64,000 bases of DNA from Alisma plantago-aquatica. Lineage: Eukaryota > Streptophyta > Magnoliopsida > Alismatales > Alismataceae. Location of the stretch: NCBI GenBank assembly GCA_963693085.1, contig OY856412.1, positions 1,065,033,744-1,065,097,743 on the forward strand, in the 5' to 3' direction. Made by a program: the position numbers and the translations under genes. The notes beneath the pieces are model-generated. The model made no database searches, had not been told where the DNA came from, and was given only the letters and a program-made list of their open reading frames with translations. Positions 20,887 through 33,104 of this stretch are shown here, piece after piece (the stretch's first letter is position 1; each line of letters begins with the position of its first letter).

Positions 20887-23134
20887 TGTTGGGTTTTAGG
20901 GGAGACAGAGAAGGCAGTGGAAACAAAAAAAATTTCTCCTCCAACCCATACCGAGGAAACGCGTCAACGTCTATATAATAGGAAAGGATGGTTTGTGGAA
21001 TCATACCTTGTCCCGAGGCTTGCTCGGCGACAATACCTCGCGCAATGCGCGGTCTTCAACTCCGGTCTTGGACGGTGTCTGTGCAGCTCCTGGTCACACC
21101 GGGACTGACTCCTCCTCCTCCTACCGGACTGTCGGATGACAGTTGTCCTCCTGAGCGGAAGTGTCCTCCCGCCTCTGTAGTAGTCCACACGGACCACCTG
21201 GAACTCCACTCTCCTTGTCCCACAAGGAAGTGGAAGGAGTCGCACCCTCCTGTTGACGTACTAGTCGCCAACACACTCTCATGCTGCCAGTTGCAACTGC
21301 AGTTGTCCTTCCCTTGCTGCACCTCCCTTTGGCGGGAAGCACTTGCTCGGGCTCTCTCACGGTTACCAAAACCAGAGAGAACGACAACTTCGCAAAGCAA
21401 CCGGCTTGCATTGAGTTGTACTCTGAGAAACCCCCAATACCCCTATATATATAGGCAGGTCATGGGACAGGGTTCTCTGTGCCCGGCAATATGGGACTAA
21501 AGCAGGAGTAGAAGGGTTCGAGATTTTCCACAAAAAGCAACCACTTCGCAACCTGAACCGATCGGTTCACAAGTGAACCGGTCGGTTGGGGACCTGAACC
21601 GGTCGGTTGGAGCACCAACCGATCGGTTGGGACCCATGAGCCGATCGGTTCACTTTTAAACCGGTCGGTTCGTGGTCCTGGTCGGTTCCCGATTGACTTT
21701 CCAACTTTCGTTTCTAATTGGTATCGAATACCAATTCTATTCCCAATCAAATTGGGCAAGTGAAACGCAAGGAAAATTCTCACCGACCTGACTTTCCCAA
21801 CTTGCTTGGTTGCACCAGTTGAACCGATCGGTTCAACACTTGAACCGCTCGTTTCACCCTGGGCTTGAGCCGATCGGCTCAACACTTGAGCCGACCGGTT
21901 CAACAACCTCAGCCGACCGGTTCAACTCTTGAACCGATCGGTTGGGAGTACAGGTTGTGCAGAATCAGTCAAATGCGAATTCAATCAATCTGATACTCCA
22001 ATCAATGCGTCCAACACCTTGAACCATACGATATTGAGCCATCGACTGATTGAGTGTTTAATTGAACTACTAAACTCCTTTAGTAATCAATCTAAACGTT
22101 GCTTGTGGACAAAAACTCCTCTTCCAGGATAAATCCTATGTGTGTGACCCTGCAGGTCCATTTCACGTTGGCAGTGAAAGTCCATAACACTTATGACTTC
22201 ACAAGCAAAGAGCGGTGCCTAGTCACACATCAGTGCTACCCAAGTGAAAGTAGAAAGTTGGAGAACAACTTTCATCCTACAATCCGTGAATGGTGTTACA
22301 GTGAATGTATAATTCCTTTGTCACTGATATCCCGAATGAACTCAAGGCATGGAACAATCATCCTGTCAACGTTCATTCACTTTCTTGATCTCAGAGCAGA
22401 TTGAAGGAGATATGTATGACATCAATATCACATACTGATTCACACATACGTGCGCACGCCTATCTCAATCCTACTCATCAAGTGGCCTTGGATATCATAA
22501 TCCCTCAGGAGGGACAAATCCCATATCTATCACTAACCCCTCAAAAGCCCCATGTGTCAAAGCCACCCAATCATCACCTTTATAACAACCCATGTTTCAG
22601 GACTGCGTTTGATGATGTTAAAGTGTGCCCAATGACATGTGTTGAGTGCAGTGATTTTAGGTCTAAGAATCACACTCACCACCATCACTGTGAGTACTGA
22701 CTGTGACTACCATCTCATGGTTCCATGTGTCAAACTCACAGTGGGTCTGTCTGGTACCTTGTTCTCTAACAAGTACCTATGTGTTAGGTTTGATATCTCT
22801 ATATCATGACTAATGAGATTCTGTCATCAACCAACACCACAATCTAGTCTTGTGTGTCATTGTTGTCTATCTACCTTCCACAATGACATCCGACTAGGGA
22901 CATAACAAGAATGTACAAACTCTTAGCATCCGTATGATCTCATCGTTCAGGTCCTTAACCTGAAAGCATACGTCATTGAGTACTATCATTCTCTAGACAT
23001 TCAATCTGTTCTATCACTATCTCATATGACTGAACCAGAAAGAATTGGAAGCTTGCCTTTGATGTTTATCAAATCAATCTTAATGTATCCCACCAATCAT
23101 CCCATGATTGGCTCTGAGGGCATACATACCAACA
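20887..23134 (-). repeat. B 5' LTR (uninterrupted)
   Basis: 2,248 bases, TGTTGG..CCAACA when read on the plus strand. It is the intact reference for the split 3' LTR, at about 2 percent divergence. A TATA palindrome lies at about 21,440-21,456, with the array at 21,555-21,945. The right end abuts CTCTT and then A's LTR resumes. Confidence 0.95.
21555..21945. repeat. AACCGRTCGGTT palindrome array in B 5' LTR
   Basis: About 12 units, as in the 3' LTR copy. A few substitutions since insertion alter units in only one of the two LTRs, for example a CAGTTGG versus CGGTTGG difference. Confidence 0.92.
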
Positions 23135-23599
23135 CTCTTCTTCTTCCTTGGAGCTTGGAGCTTAAGGCGGGTTGCATAACTCTAACCCTAGATACTCTAC
23201 TCTCTTTTCATATATGTTGATTTCATAATCTTGCTTATATGCATGTGAGTAGCTTAGTTCTTGCCTAGTAGCCAAGTTGGCCGATCCATGTAAGTTAGGG
23301 TTTAAGGAGCAACACTCCTTTCTCCCCTTGGTCTAGAAGAGTGAGTTGGGTCCTAATGCCATGAGCAATACCCCTCTTTTCTAGTCGATTGAGGTGAGCT
23401 TAAGACTTAGTGGCTTGAGAAATACTCTCTTCTCACCATGGACAAGAAGGTGAGCTGGTTTAGATGACCTTGTTGTGATGTATCTTGGGGGCTCGGTTCT
23501 TGAGGAGGTGCTGACTGACAGTCCCTTACTCTAGCTTTCCCCTTGCATGGCCTGCTCTTTATCAGTTGAGAACTCTGCTTTGTGTGGGGCACGCGAGCC

Positions 23600-23945
23600 A
23601 GACCTTAGCTGCACGGAAGGCTTCCCGCTTGGAGCTGCTCGCCCGGTAGGCTCTGCTCGCCCGACAATGATGCACGAATAGCCTTTGACGTGCTAGCGAC
23701 ACACCATCCTGGTCGCTTGACACTTTGCTCACCCGACGCACCTTGCTCACCCTGTATCAAGTGCTCGCCTGATACCATGCTGCTCACCCGGCATCAGCCA
23801 GTGTCGCTCGACACACCCTGCTCGCCCGACATCCCTCTGCTCGCCCGATACATACCCTGCTCGCTCAGCTTCACCCTACTCGCCCGATGAACCCTGCACG
23901 CCCGTTACACCTTGTACGCCTGATAGCTTGCACGCCTAGGTGCAC
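23600..23945 (+). repeat. CTGCTCGCCCGA repeat array in A's LTR
   Basis: About a dozen imperfect direct repeats of the type CTGCTCGCCCGAYA, spaced by about 20-28 bases and decaying towards CACGCCYGTT at the right end. Unlike the other arrays here the unit is not palindromic. It lies in the LTR leader downstream of the presumed TATA box. Confidence 0.85.
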
Positions 23946-25929
23946 GTTGCACTACTGCACATGGGTTGCTTTAGTCGTGAGATGGCTCGTGTGTTGGCCC
24001 TTAGTTGATGAGCTTTGGGTGAGGGCAGAATTGCCCGATACTGTGTTAGTAAGCCTTGCCCGACACACTTCTTTTGGTGAGGGTTTTGATACTTTTTTTA
24101 GGGATCCTTACATCATGGAAACAACTTGAATTACATATGTCCTTGATAACTTTGGTGATTCCTTGCTCACTTAATGATAATGATAGTGACAATGGTAATA
24201 GTAATCATAACATTTGTTCTGTATATTTAGCATGGTTTTAAAGCAAGATGAAGTACCTAAATAGTTGCTTAATAATATGTCTTGTGCATATGATCATCCG
24301 TGAATGCATAATTGATAATTATAACATCATAAATGACAGCTCATGGTAGTGAGCATAGTCCTTATGTTGAACTTGTAGTTATTGAATGGTGCTAACCATG
24401 TAGGTATTGAATAGTCAAATGAAAGGCTATGAGGGATGGTTATATGTGAATACTATGATGACAAGGGTATTATGAATGATGTTCCATAATGATGATGAAA
24501 GCCTTGAGAGGTTGTGGCACTATGTGATAAGGGATTGAGATCCCATGTTATGCGATGATCCTTGAGGTGGATCTAGATGGTTGGCAAGAGACCAAGTGAT
24601 AACATGTAATGTTGGATCCTTGAGATGGATCAGGTTGCTGTAATTGAAATAATAACATAATGTTGAGTTTATGTTGTTTGTTTCCTTCTATGATTTGCAT
24701 GTTATACAACTTGGTTGAATCCTTGCAATCCATCTAAAAGATACTAATTAATCATAGTGAAATCTATCATGTAGTTTTCCCTGGCCATAGATCCATCATC
24801 AGTCAGGATAGGGTGATGGTGAAACGGGTTCTCTTGCGGGTTAACCCAGAGCGCATATTTTTGAATATGCGAGGTTACTCCTAGCCTCAAATAGAGAGGT
24901 GAAACGAGTGCACCTATGGTTGCAGACTCGGATATGTGATGAGCATGGTGAACGTGGCCCATGGCTCTAGATATGTGGTTTGATGAGCATGAATGCGTTC
25001 ATGGCTCAAAGCACAGTGTTGAGACCCGTGGCTCGGTTTTACTAGCACCGTGACCTATACCAAGGCGGGCTAGAGGAAGGGTAGCCTGAGGAGCTGACCC
25101 TGTGGCCTAAGACCACTTGAGGATGAGACTACAGTCCTGATGTGTTTCTCATGTACTGACCATGAGGGGTGAGGTCGTGGAGTCTGGCTCTTCCATTGAC
25201 CTTGTACGGCACTAGTTATCGGCTTCACAGCTTAAGGTTGGATTTGAACGATACATTTCACTTCCTCAGGGCATAATGATAAAACGTAATCCAGCCGTTT
25301 AGTATTTACTGCTTAAGACAAATACGAAACATTGGTTGAGGCCTTATTTGTGTACTTACTCTCTTTATGTATTGTAGTTATTCATATGTCTTTCAATGGC
25401 AGTAGGATTTGGATATCTTGTCTTGTTAATTATGTTTCACATGTAATACTTGCATTCATCTGGTAAGCATAGATAGCTTTATTTCATAGTCTGTTCTTGA
25501 TATATCTTTTATCAGATAGTTGCTTGATGTATATGATCTTATGAGGTTATGTAGTTTTGGCGAGGAGTTATGCCTCCCGTTGGGACAATGTTCAGTTGTC
25601 TCACTCCTCCAGTTTTACACCCTTTTTAGGTAGCCGAGCTAGACGTGGTGGTGGTCGTGGAGTTGCGGCCGAGCAGCAAGAGGATCAGTAGAAGGCAAGC
25701 GTCGGATGTGCTGCTATTTTGGATGTTTTTGTGATAGAGTCTAGAGTCATCCCTGTACTCTCAGGTCCTTGGCGGTGTTTTGACGTTGTTTTACGAGGAA
25801 CGATTGATGATGTTTGTATATCCTGTTGCTAGTCATATGTGGGCCTAATGTATGTATAACAGGTGATGAACTCATGTGATGGCAAGACAACTGTTGTTCT
25901 AAGTTGTGGATATGTACCCAGGCTTGAAT

Positions 25930-25931
<2 letters not shown>

Positions 25932-25971
<40 letters not shown>
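25932..25971. repeat. (TA)n microsatellite gained in A's 3' LTR
   Basis: About 40 bases of AT repeat stand where the 5' LTR has ATGTGCATA (884-892), so the expansion happened after insertion. Flanking sequence is nearly identical in both LTRs. Confidence 0.95.
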
Positions 25972-26142
25972 CATGTTTTCTTGTAGGATGTGGACTGGAA
26001 TGTAATAAGTTTCTCAGTTTATCAGTTTTCCGCAAACGGTTTTAATTAACCAGTGTTTTCGATAATATGTGGTTATGGTGATTTTTCGCACGTTTTCGCG
26101 TAACACCTCGTTATCTGTGTGATAATGGGATGTGTTGCCACA

Positions 26143-27399
26143 CCAATCCTTGCGGTCTGGTCTTACTATTTTCTCTAAAATGAGCTTTATTTCCTAATTG
26201 GCCAACTCAACCTGGCCACTTGTTTGAGGATGATACGAAGTGGCTACTCTATGGTTCACTCCATGTTTCTTGAGCAATACCTCAAAGGTGCGGTGGATGA
26301 AGTGATTTCCCCTGTCACTTATCATGACTCTTGGAAGTCCGAAATGGCTAAAAATGTTTGATTTCACAAAATCACAAACCACCTTGTGGTCATTCATTTG
26401 TGTCGGAATAGCTTCTATTCATTTTGACACATAGTCAATGACAACTAAGATGTAGATATACCCAAATGAAGGAGGGAAAGGACCCATGAAATCACTTCCC
26501 CATACATCAAATACCTCCACCACAAGAATGGGTGATAGAGGCATCATGTATCTTTTGGAGATATTTCCCACCTTTTGGCATTTCAAGCAACTCTTGCAGA
26601 ATTTGTGTGAATCCTTAAACAACAAGGGCCAATAAAAACCACACTGAAGTACCTTGACATATGTGCGCTTTCCTCCAAAGTGTCCTCCACATATCCTGGA
26701 ATGGCACATTGAGAGGATGTCTTGTTGTTCCACTTTCGGCATGCATCTTCTTACAAGCTGATTGGGGCAATACTTGAAAAGGTGAGGGTCATCCCATGCT
26801 AAATTCTTCACCATAGAAAATAGTCTTTTTCTCTCCTCCCTTATCCACGTGCTAGGTATCCTCCTACTAGCCAAGAAATTGGCTATGTGTTGGTACCATG
26901 GCCCTTGAGAAGATGAAAGGAGGAAGAGTTGTTCATGTGGCATGGTTTCCTTGATTAGCCTTGTCTCATCAAAGAGGTGATCAATCCAGGAGAGATGATC
27001 GACTGCGCCATTTTCCACTCCCTTCTTGTCCACTATCTCGATGTCAAACACTTGTAGCAATAGAATCCATGTTATCAACCTCGGCTTTGAATCCTTCTTA
27101 GACATGAGATATTTGAGCATGACATGATCTGTATAAATCAAAACTTTGTTTTGCAGAAGATAGAAGCGGAATTTGTCCAGAGCAAAGATGACAGCGAGCA
27201 ATTCTTTTTCGGTAGTTGTGTAATTTCTTTGTGCTCCGTCAAGAGTCTTGCTCGTGTAGTAGATGGCATGAGGAACTCGGCCAATCCTTTGGCCCAGCAT
27301 ATCCCCCACTGCCATATCAGATGCATCATTCATGATCTCAAATGGCAAAGAGAAGTCGGGGGCCTGCATGATCTGAGCAGAAATGAGTCTTTCTTTCAA
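26143..27399 (-). pseudogene. E RNase H and integrase, broken and truncated by A
   Basis: A 326-codon open stretch (27,399-26,419) starts inside RNase [35 protein letters not shown] and [11 protein letters not shown] are conserved. The integrase zinc finger follows ([14 protein letters not shown] .. [11 protein letters not shown]), then the core start [14 protein letters not shown]. After a stop at about 26,419 the core continues in 26,397-26,194 with [13 protein letters not shown] and [13 protein letters not shown], so the second Asp is present; the Glu region reads VELAN. About 50 more bases remain before A's insertion point. Non-functional. Confidence 0.88.
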
Positions 27400-28272
27400 A
27401 TGATTGAAGGCTTCAATGCACTTGTCATCAAAACAAACTCAACATCCTTTTCGAGTATGTGGCACAAAGGTCTTGAGATCTTGCTAAAATCTTTTATGAA
27501 GCGGCGATAGAAACCAACATGTCCCAAGAACGACTGGACATGTCTTATGGTGGAAGGAATGGTGAGGGTAGAAATGAGGACCACTTTGGCCTTATCAACT
27601 TCAATTCCGTCTTTAGAAACCTGGTGGCCTAGAACAATGCCTTCGAGCACCATGAAGTGGCTTTTCTCCCAAGATAAACTAGTCGGGCTTTCACACATCG
27701 TTCGAGGACAGCAACTAAATGTAACAGGCACTCATCAAATGTCTTTCCAAAAAGTGAGAAGTCAGCCATAAATACTTCCAAGGACGAATCAAGCATGTTT
27801 GTGAAGATCGAGGTCACACACCTCTGAAAAGTAGACGGAGCATTTCATAACCCAAACGACATTCTTTGGTAAGAAAAGGTGCCACTCGGGCAAGTGAATG
27901 TCATCTTCTCTTGATCCACAAGATGCACAACAATTTGGAAATACCCAGAGTATCCATCAAGGTAACAATAGAAGCTTTGTCCGTCTAGTCTCTCTAGAAT
28001 TTGATCAAGAAATGGGAGGGGTAGTGATCCTTCTTTGTCTTCTCATTGAGTTTTTGATAATCCACACACATCCTCCACTTGGATTTCTCTCTAACTGACA
28101 TTAGTTCCCCATTTGCATTCTCAACAATGGTGATCCCACCCTTCTTGGGCACAACTTGTATGGGGCTCACCCATGTGCTGTCAGAAATAGGATAGATGAT
28201 TACAGCATCAAGAAATTTTACTAACTCTTGAGTCACCGCCTCTTTCAACTTTGGGTTCAACCGCCTTTGCAT
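27400..28272 (-). pseudogene. E reverse transcriptase, frameshifted, with a lost catalytic residue
   Basis: The start reads ISDSTWVSPIQVVPKKGG and WRMCVDYQKLNEKTKKDHYP, typical of Athila RT. The active-site block reads EVFMADFSLFG, where the family has FMDD, so one of the two catalytic aspartates is replaced by alanine. Later parts ([37 protein letters not shown]) are in another frame, showing at least one frameshift near 27,720. Much of the middle (27,830-27,990) is hard to follow. Confidence 0.85.
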
Positions 28273-28356
28273 TTGGCGGGTGAGTCTTGCATCTTCCTCA
28301 AGATAGATTCAGTGCACACAGATGGAGGGATCGATACCACTCAAATCAGCTATAGA

Positions 28357-29700
28357 TCATCCAATGGCTTGGATGTTCTTCTTCAGAACCTTCATTAAAG
28401 CCTCCTCTTGTTCGGGCGAGATTATGGATGAAATGATCACCGGGAGGGTGTCATTCGCCCCTAGAAAAGCATATTTCAAACCTTTAGGAAGTGATTTCAG
28501 CTCAAGAGTTGGGCGTTCTACAAGAGAGTTCTTCAATGGCTCAGAGATGGAAGGGAGATCCTCGCTTGCAGCCGTTAAGTCTAGCTCATTCTCTTCATCA
28601 TCTTCCTCATCATCATCAGGAAACTCAACTATCGGTTCCAGTCCTCTACCTTGAGTGGCAGTTTGGATCCACGAAGGTAGGCATTCCTCCACAATCTCAT
28701 CTAGACACTCGACGAGATAGCAATCTTCTTCTGTCACCCCTATCACTTCGGTTGTGGATGACGATTTGAAGATGTTTAACTGGATCTTCATGTGCATGAA
28801 CGTCTCATACATTATACCGGTTCTAACATGGATAACTACATCAGTTGTGGCTAGGGAGGGTCTCCCTAAGATGATAGGAACCTTCCTTGTGTCTTCCTCC
28901 ATATCCAAAACAATGAAATCAGCAAGAAAGAAAGCAGATGTCTCATCATCTAGTCTCATGAGCATGTCATCAACACATCCTCTAGGTTTCTTTACTGACC
29001 TATCAGCTAACTGCAAAGTGCAATGGGCCGGACCCAACTGTCCCATCTGTAATTCTACAAAAATGTCATATGGCATGAGGTTCACGCTAGAACCCAAGTC
29101 TAGGAGGGCTTGGCCTATGCGGTGCACCCCAATGTAGCATGATATGATAGGAGCACTGGGGTCCTTCCTCTTTCTTGGAATGGTGTGCTGCAGAATCGAG
29201 CTCACTTGCTCGGTAAGTTTCACTTTCTTCGGGGTTTTTCCCGTAGTTCTTCTCTTAAATGTACAAAGATCCTTTAAGAACTTAGCATATGAGGGTATTT
29301 TCTTGACTGCATCAAGCAATGGGATGTTAATTTTCACTTTCTTAAAGGTTTCAAGAATGTCCTCAGTGTGCTTCTTTCTTCTTTTCTCAATAGAAGGCTC
29401 CTTAAGAGCCTCAGGAAACTGAGTGAGTTGGGACCTTGTACGGTCCATATCAGCAGTATCATCAACTGGAATCATGGGTATCACAGTATCAACTCTCGGT
29501 ATTACGGTATCAACACTGCCTCTCATCACGGTATCAACACTGCATCGTGTCACGGTATTAACACTGCCTCTTATCACAGTATCCTCAACATGTATCTTAG
29601 TATCAACCTGTTCAGCCTCAGTGTCACCTCTATCAACAACAACTATATCATAGGGGTGTTCCAAAGTCCAGCCACTCCTCAACGTAGTCACCACCTTCAC
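28357..29700 (-). pseudogene. E protease region
   Basis: A 447-codon open stretch, part of the polyprotein. Near its start it reads VVTTLRSGW, a conserved Athila linker, then a short low-complexity repeat of DTVIxRGSV type (29,470-29,590). The aspartic protease follows: ALLDLGSSVNLMPYDIFVEL, with Asp-Leu-Gly-Ser-Ser at the active site, and VPIILGRPSLATTDVVI. The end leads towards RT. Open as it stands, but flanked by broken gag and RT. Confidence 0.85.
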
Positions 29701-29832
29701 ATGCTCATGGGTAGTAGAAGAAGAGGCTTGTGAAGGTGGTTATGGTCGTTGAGGTGGTGGAGGCCTTTGATGAGGTGAATTGGGATTTTGGAGAATGAAT
29801 TGGGGTTGTGGTTGTGGTGGTGGTTGTTGTTG

Positions 29833-31288
29833 TTATGGATGGGGGTGATATTGCGGAGGTGGTTGTTGATATGTATGAGGTGGAGGAGGATCATAATGAT
29901 AGTTGAGAGGTGCTTGAAGATGTGGTAGTGCATAAGGGTTCAGTGGTGCTTGGTATTGTGGCGTAGCATATGTACTTGAAGTGCTCCCTTGGAAGGCACC
30001 GTCATTGTTCGGATTGGGCATCGGTTGAGAAGGTAGTCTTCCTTCCTCCCTCCTTGCAAGGGAGAGGAAAATCTGATCCAACCTTTGCTCAAGGCAGTGA
30101 ATGGATTGCCCCTGCGAGTTCACATCCTTTTTCACTTCATCTAGGCTTCTTAGCCTTCCCAGCACTCCATCTTCAAACTTTGAACTGTAACGTGGCTTTG
30201 ATTGCCCTTGTATGGGTCCATCCTTACTATGTTGTTTCCAAGAGAAGTTCGGATGGTTTCTCCACTCGGGAGTGTAGGAGTTGGACATAAGGCCTTGGTT
30301 GTTGCGGACACCAAAAGAGCGTAGAGCATTTACTTCCTCATCTACAGTGTCAACTGCCATTGTGGGTTGGCTAGAAGAGCCACCAGCTTGATTTTGCATC
30401 ATCTTCATCATTTCGGCCATCATCTTCATCATGTTCGGATCAGTAGCATTGCGAGTCGGAGCTGTAAAAGAAGATGGAGGAGTGTAGCTCCGGCCGACAT
30501 GCCCCCCCTTTAGTAGAAGCGTGGTGGTGAGAATTTTCCGCAAGGTGTTAAAATAATGGCCATGATTCTTCGGGCGGCTTTGCCATGAAAGTGCCCCCGC
30601 ATGAAAAGTCCACGTCGTTCTAGCATTGCTCTTCAAGCCTGATGTAGAACGCTTGAACGAGCTGCCAGAAAGGTACCTCATGGTGAGGGTAGTCACGGAG
30701 CAACAACTTCTGGAACCTCTCCCACGCCTCGTGGAAGGGCTCGTTTTCCTTCTGAGCAAACGACGTGATGCACCTCCTCGTGTAAGACAGCTTGGCAATG
30801 GGGAAGAACTTCTTGAGGAACTCATTTTTGACATCATTCCACGAGACCAACTCCGGCTTGGACACATACCACTCTTTGGCTTTCTCTTTGTGGGAGAAAG
30901 GAAAGAGGGTCATTCTTATGGAATCGTCAGTGGCTGCGGGAGTGCAGAAGGTTGAAAATGTCTCAAGGAATGCATCAATGTGGTGGTAGGGGTTTTCATT
31001 CTCCATCCCAAAGTAGGTAGGGAGGAGTCCCAGAAGTGCAGGCGGAATGGAGAATTGTTGACCGGGCATCTGGTCAACCAAGGTGGCGATGGGGGAGTTG
31101 TAGTTCCCTGACATGAAGTACTCGTGGAGCGGGCGATGTGGCGGTGGAGGTGGTTGAGCATCTTCATGTTGGTTGTTTTCGACCATCTTAGCCTCTCGAT
31201 GTAGGTTGTGGCGAGCTTGACGCCTCATTCTACCAATCTCGGGGTCGTATATCACCAAGTCGGTGGAAGTAGAATGTGTGCTACGCAT
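29833..31288 (-). pseudogene. gag: E gag, broken
   Basis: I take the ATG at 31,288 as the start. The first 220 codons are open and contain the retrotransposon gag domain: FGMENENPYHHIDAFLETFS, LFPFSHKEKAKEWY, FLKKFFPIAKL and ENEPFHEAWERFQKLLLRDY. A TAG at about 30,620 and a TAA soon after break it, and the frame then shifts into a stretch readable to 29,833. That stretch has Met-rich MMKMMAEMMKMMQNQ and a Pro/Tyr/Gln-rich tail, usual for Athila gag linkers. No zinc knuckle is seen. Confidence 0.85.
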
Positions 31289-31440
31289 GCACAACTGTCA
31301 CCTGCGCAAAGCACAAACAAACAACAAGAAACCAAGTTAGAAAACCAAGATGCAAAAGGAAAACAAAGAATAAATAATAGCAATGGTGAGGGCAAAAGGA
31401 AAGGCTAAGCTATAGTATCTAACTAGGTCGAGCGCCTCTA

Positions 31441-31458
31441 TCCCCGGCAATGGCGCCA
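31441..31458 (-). promoter_or_regulatory. Primer binding site of E (tRNA-Asp)
   Basis: On the minus strand TGGCGCCATTGCCGGGGA. It is complementary to the 3' end of plant tRNA-Asp(GUC) with one mismatch. It lies about 7 bases from the LTR edge I propose and fixes E's orientation. Confidence 0.85.
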
Positions 31459-33015
31459 GAAAGCTTGGTGAGGATTCCTCTAGAGGCATACACACTGGCC
31501 AACTTGGGTGGCGAGATGCACTCCACGAGGTCGGAACGCATGGGATGGGATCGTGCTTTCGAAAATTATGTTATCCCTAACTGAGTCGATCACTAAGACT
31601 AAAACTGGTCGCATGTAAGCGTACGGGGTACTGTCATAGTATACACGATTGGCAAGATAAGGGGTCGAACCACAGAGATAGAGGGGGCGCTAGAGTTAGG
31701 TAGTGTATGCTATGTTCCTATTGTGGAGATTAGGGTTTTAGGGTTTAAAAGGTTTTGGTTGTTGATTAATCTAATTGAACAAGTATGAAATGCAAGATGG
31801 AAACTAAGTTATGGAAGAGCTAAATTAGTAAACTAGGTTAACAAACTAGCTAAACAGAGGCAAGAGCAAGCTACTCTAGGCTAAACAAGAAAGGATCACT
31901 TAAGAAGCTAAACTAATCCCTAACAAGAGAAAGGACCTAAATTAACACTAGAAAGCAAATCTAAGCAATTGACTAAGTTAAGCTAAAGCAACTAAACAAA
32001 GCTAGCAGTAAGAAGCAAACAGAGCAAGATGGGTTTTAAGCAGTTGATTAGGGCAGGTGGGCCGTTTGGGGGGTGTAACTTTGATATTAGTTGGGGGAGA
32101 TTGTTAGACAAGCATGGTTCTCATTCCATATCTAGATTACCAAACCAAACAATAAGGTCAATGCCATTATAATATACCCTACACTACTAGTAGAAGACTA
32201 GGGTTAGGTGTAATTCTAATGAGATTATCCAAATTTAGGTTTCTAGAGTAAGTGATAGTGGGCAATTGAGGGTTGAGGGTAGAGATAGGAGTAGAGATGA
32301 CGGTATATGACCTCATTCCACTAGCCACTCTAGCCTTTAGAAGGTCCTAGGCAATTGCATCAATATCACTTACACTAGCTACTTAGATCTCACACTCATT
32401 TGTAGGAGGAGGGATGTGAATGTAGGAACAAAGGGGGCTAGCTAGGGATCTACTATTTGGACCTAGGAGCCATTCCTAAGATTTCCACATACACTCGAAT
32501 TCCTAGTAGAAGCTAAGTGTCATCAAACATCTCAAAGCAAGCAATTCATGTAAAAAGCACAAACCACATGCAATAAAATGGGAAATGAGATAGAAGTAAG
32601 AGGTAATCATCATAGATATGAATTAAGTTCATTACAATCAACTTTCCCCCAACATGGTATCAAAGCCACATTTTATCCCCAAACACCCACCACTAGGGGC
32701 TTAGCTACACATAGTCAAAGAAAGAGCAAAAGAAAGGGGAAGAAGAGGTAGACACTCCACGAAGCTTGATGAAGTGGCCTCCTTATTCACCTCCAAAGCT
32801 TCTATAGACGTCCTCCCTCCTCCAAGGGTGTAGGGGTGAATGAAGATATGGGGGATTATGGAGGAAAACCTAGAAAACTAGGTTTCCATGGTGGAATGAG
32901 GGTGGAAATGGTGGATGGTGAGATAAAATGCAAAGGAATTGCACAAATAGCTCAAGGAAGGAAGGTGGAAGCTTGGAGCAGCTATAGGGGCGTCTAACCT
33001 TCGTGCCCAGCCGCC

Positions 33016-33037
33016 ACCTATGTATATATAGGTGGTG
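33016..33037 (-). promoter_or_regulatory. TATA box of E LTR inside a palindrome
   Basis: TATATA lies between the arms CCACCTAT and ATAGGTGG (8 bp each). It is about 70 bases downstream of the array in the element's sense. Confidence 0.65.
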
Positions 33038-33104
33038 GGGAGGCACTAGGGTATGTGTAGGTAGTTTTGGAAATGCAGTGTAAAAGTAGTGTAGGGTTGG
33101 TGGA

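Larger units (their letters stand above)
6682..23134 (-). mobile_element. Element B: degenerate Ty1/copia element, with C inside it
   Basis: The element runs from TGTTGGG to CCAACA and is flanked by the 5-bp duplication CTCTT (6,677-6,681 and 23,135-23,139). Its two LTRs are each 2,248 bases once C is removed. The orientation is minus, because the tRNA-iMet-type primer site lies beside the right LTR and the polypurine side beside the left one. The internal region (16,256-20,886, 4,631 bases) holds only ruined copia gag and pol. LTR divergence is about 2 percent by eye, so the coding decay may be older than the insertion (a non-autonomous copy that moved in trans). Confidence 0.92.
23140..26142 (+). 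repeat. A 3' LTR, remainder
   Basis: It resumes after B's CTCTT duplication and ends at GTTGCCACA (26,142), where Athila element E resumes. The last 1,092 bases match 1-1,062. It includes the repeat array at 23,600-23,945, the conserved double hairpin at 25,558-25,606 and a TA microsatellite. The open frames here are not genes. Confidence 0.92.

Noticed and set aside
25747..26045. Frames with Ile-Tyr repeats on both strands
   Set aside because: TA microsatellite in A's 3' LTR.
31441..31458. Possible tRNA gene fragment (tRNA-Asp 3' end)
   Set aside because: Only the terminal 18 bases are present, next to an LTR edge, on the strand and at the position expected of a primer binding site.
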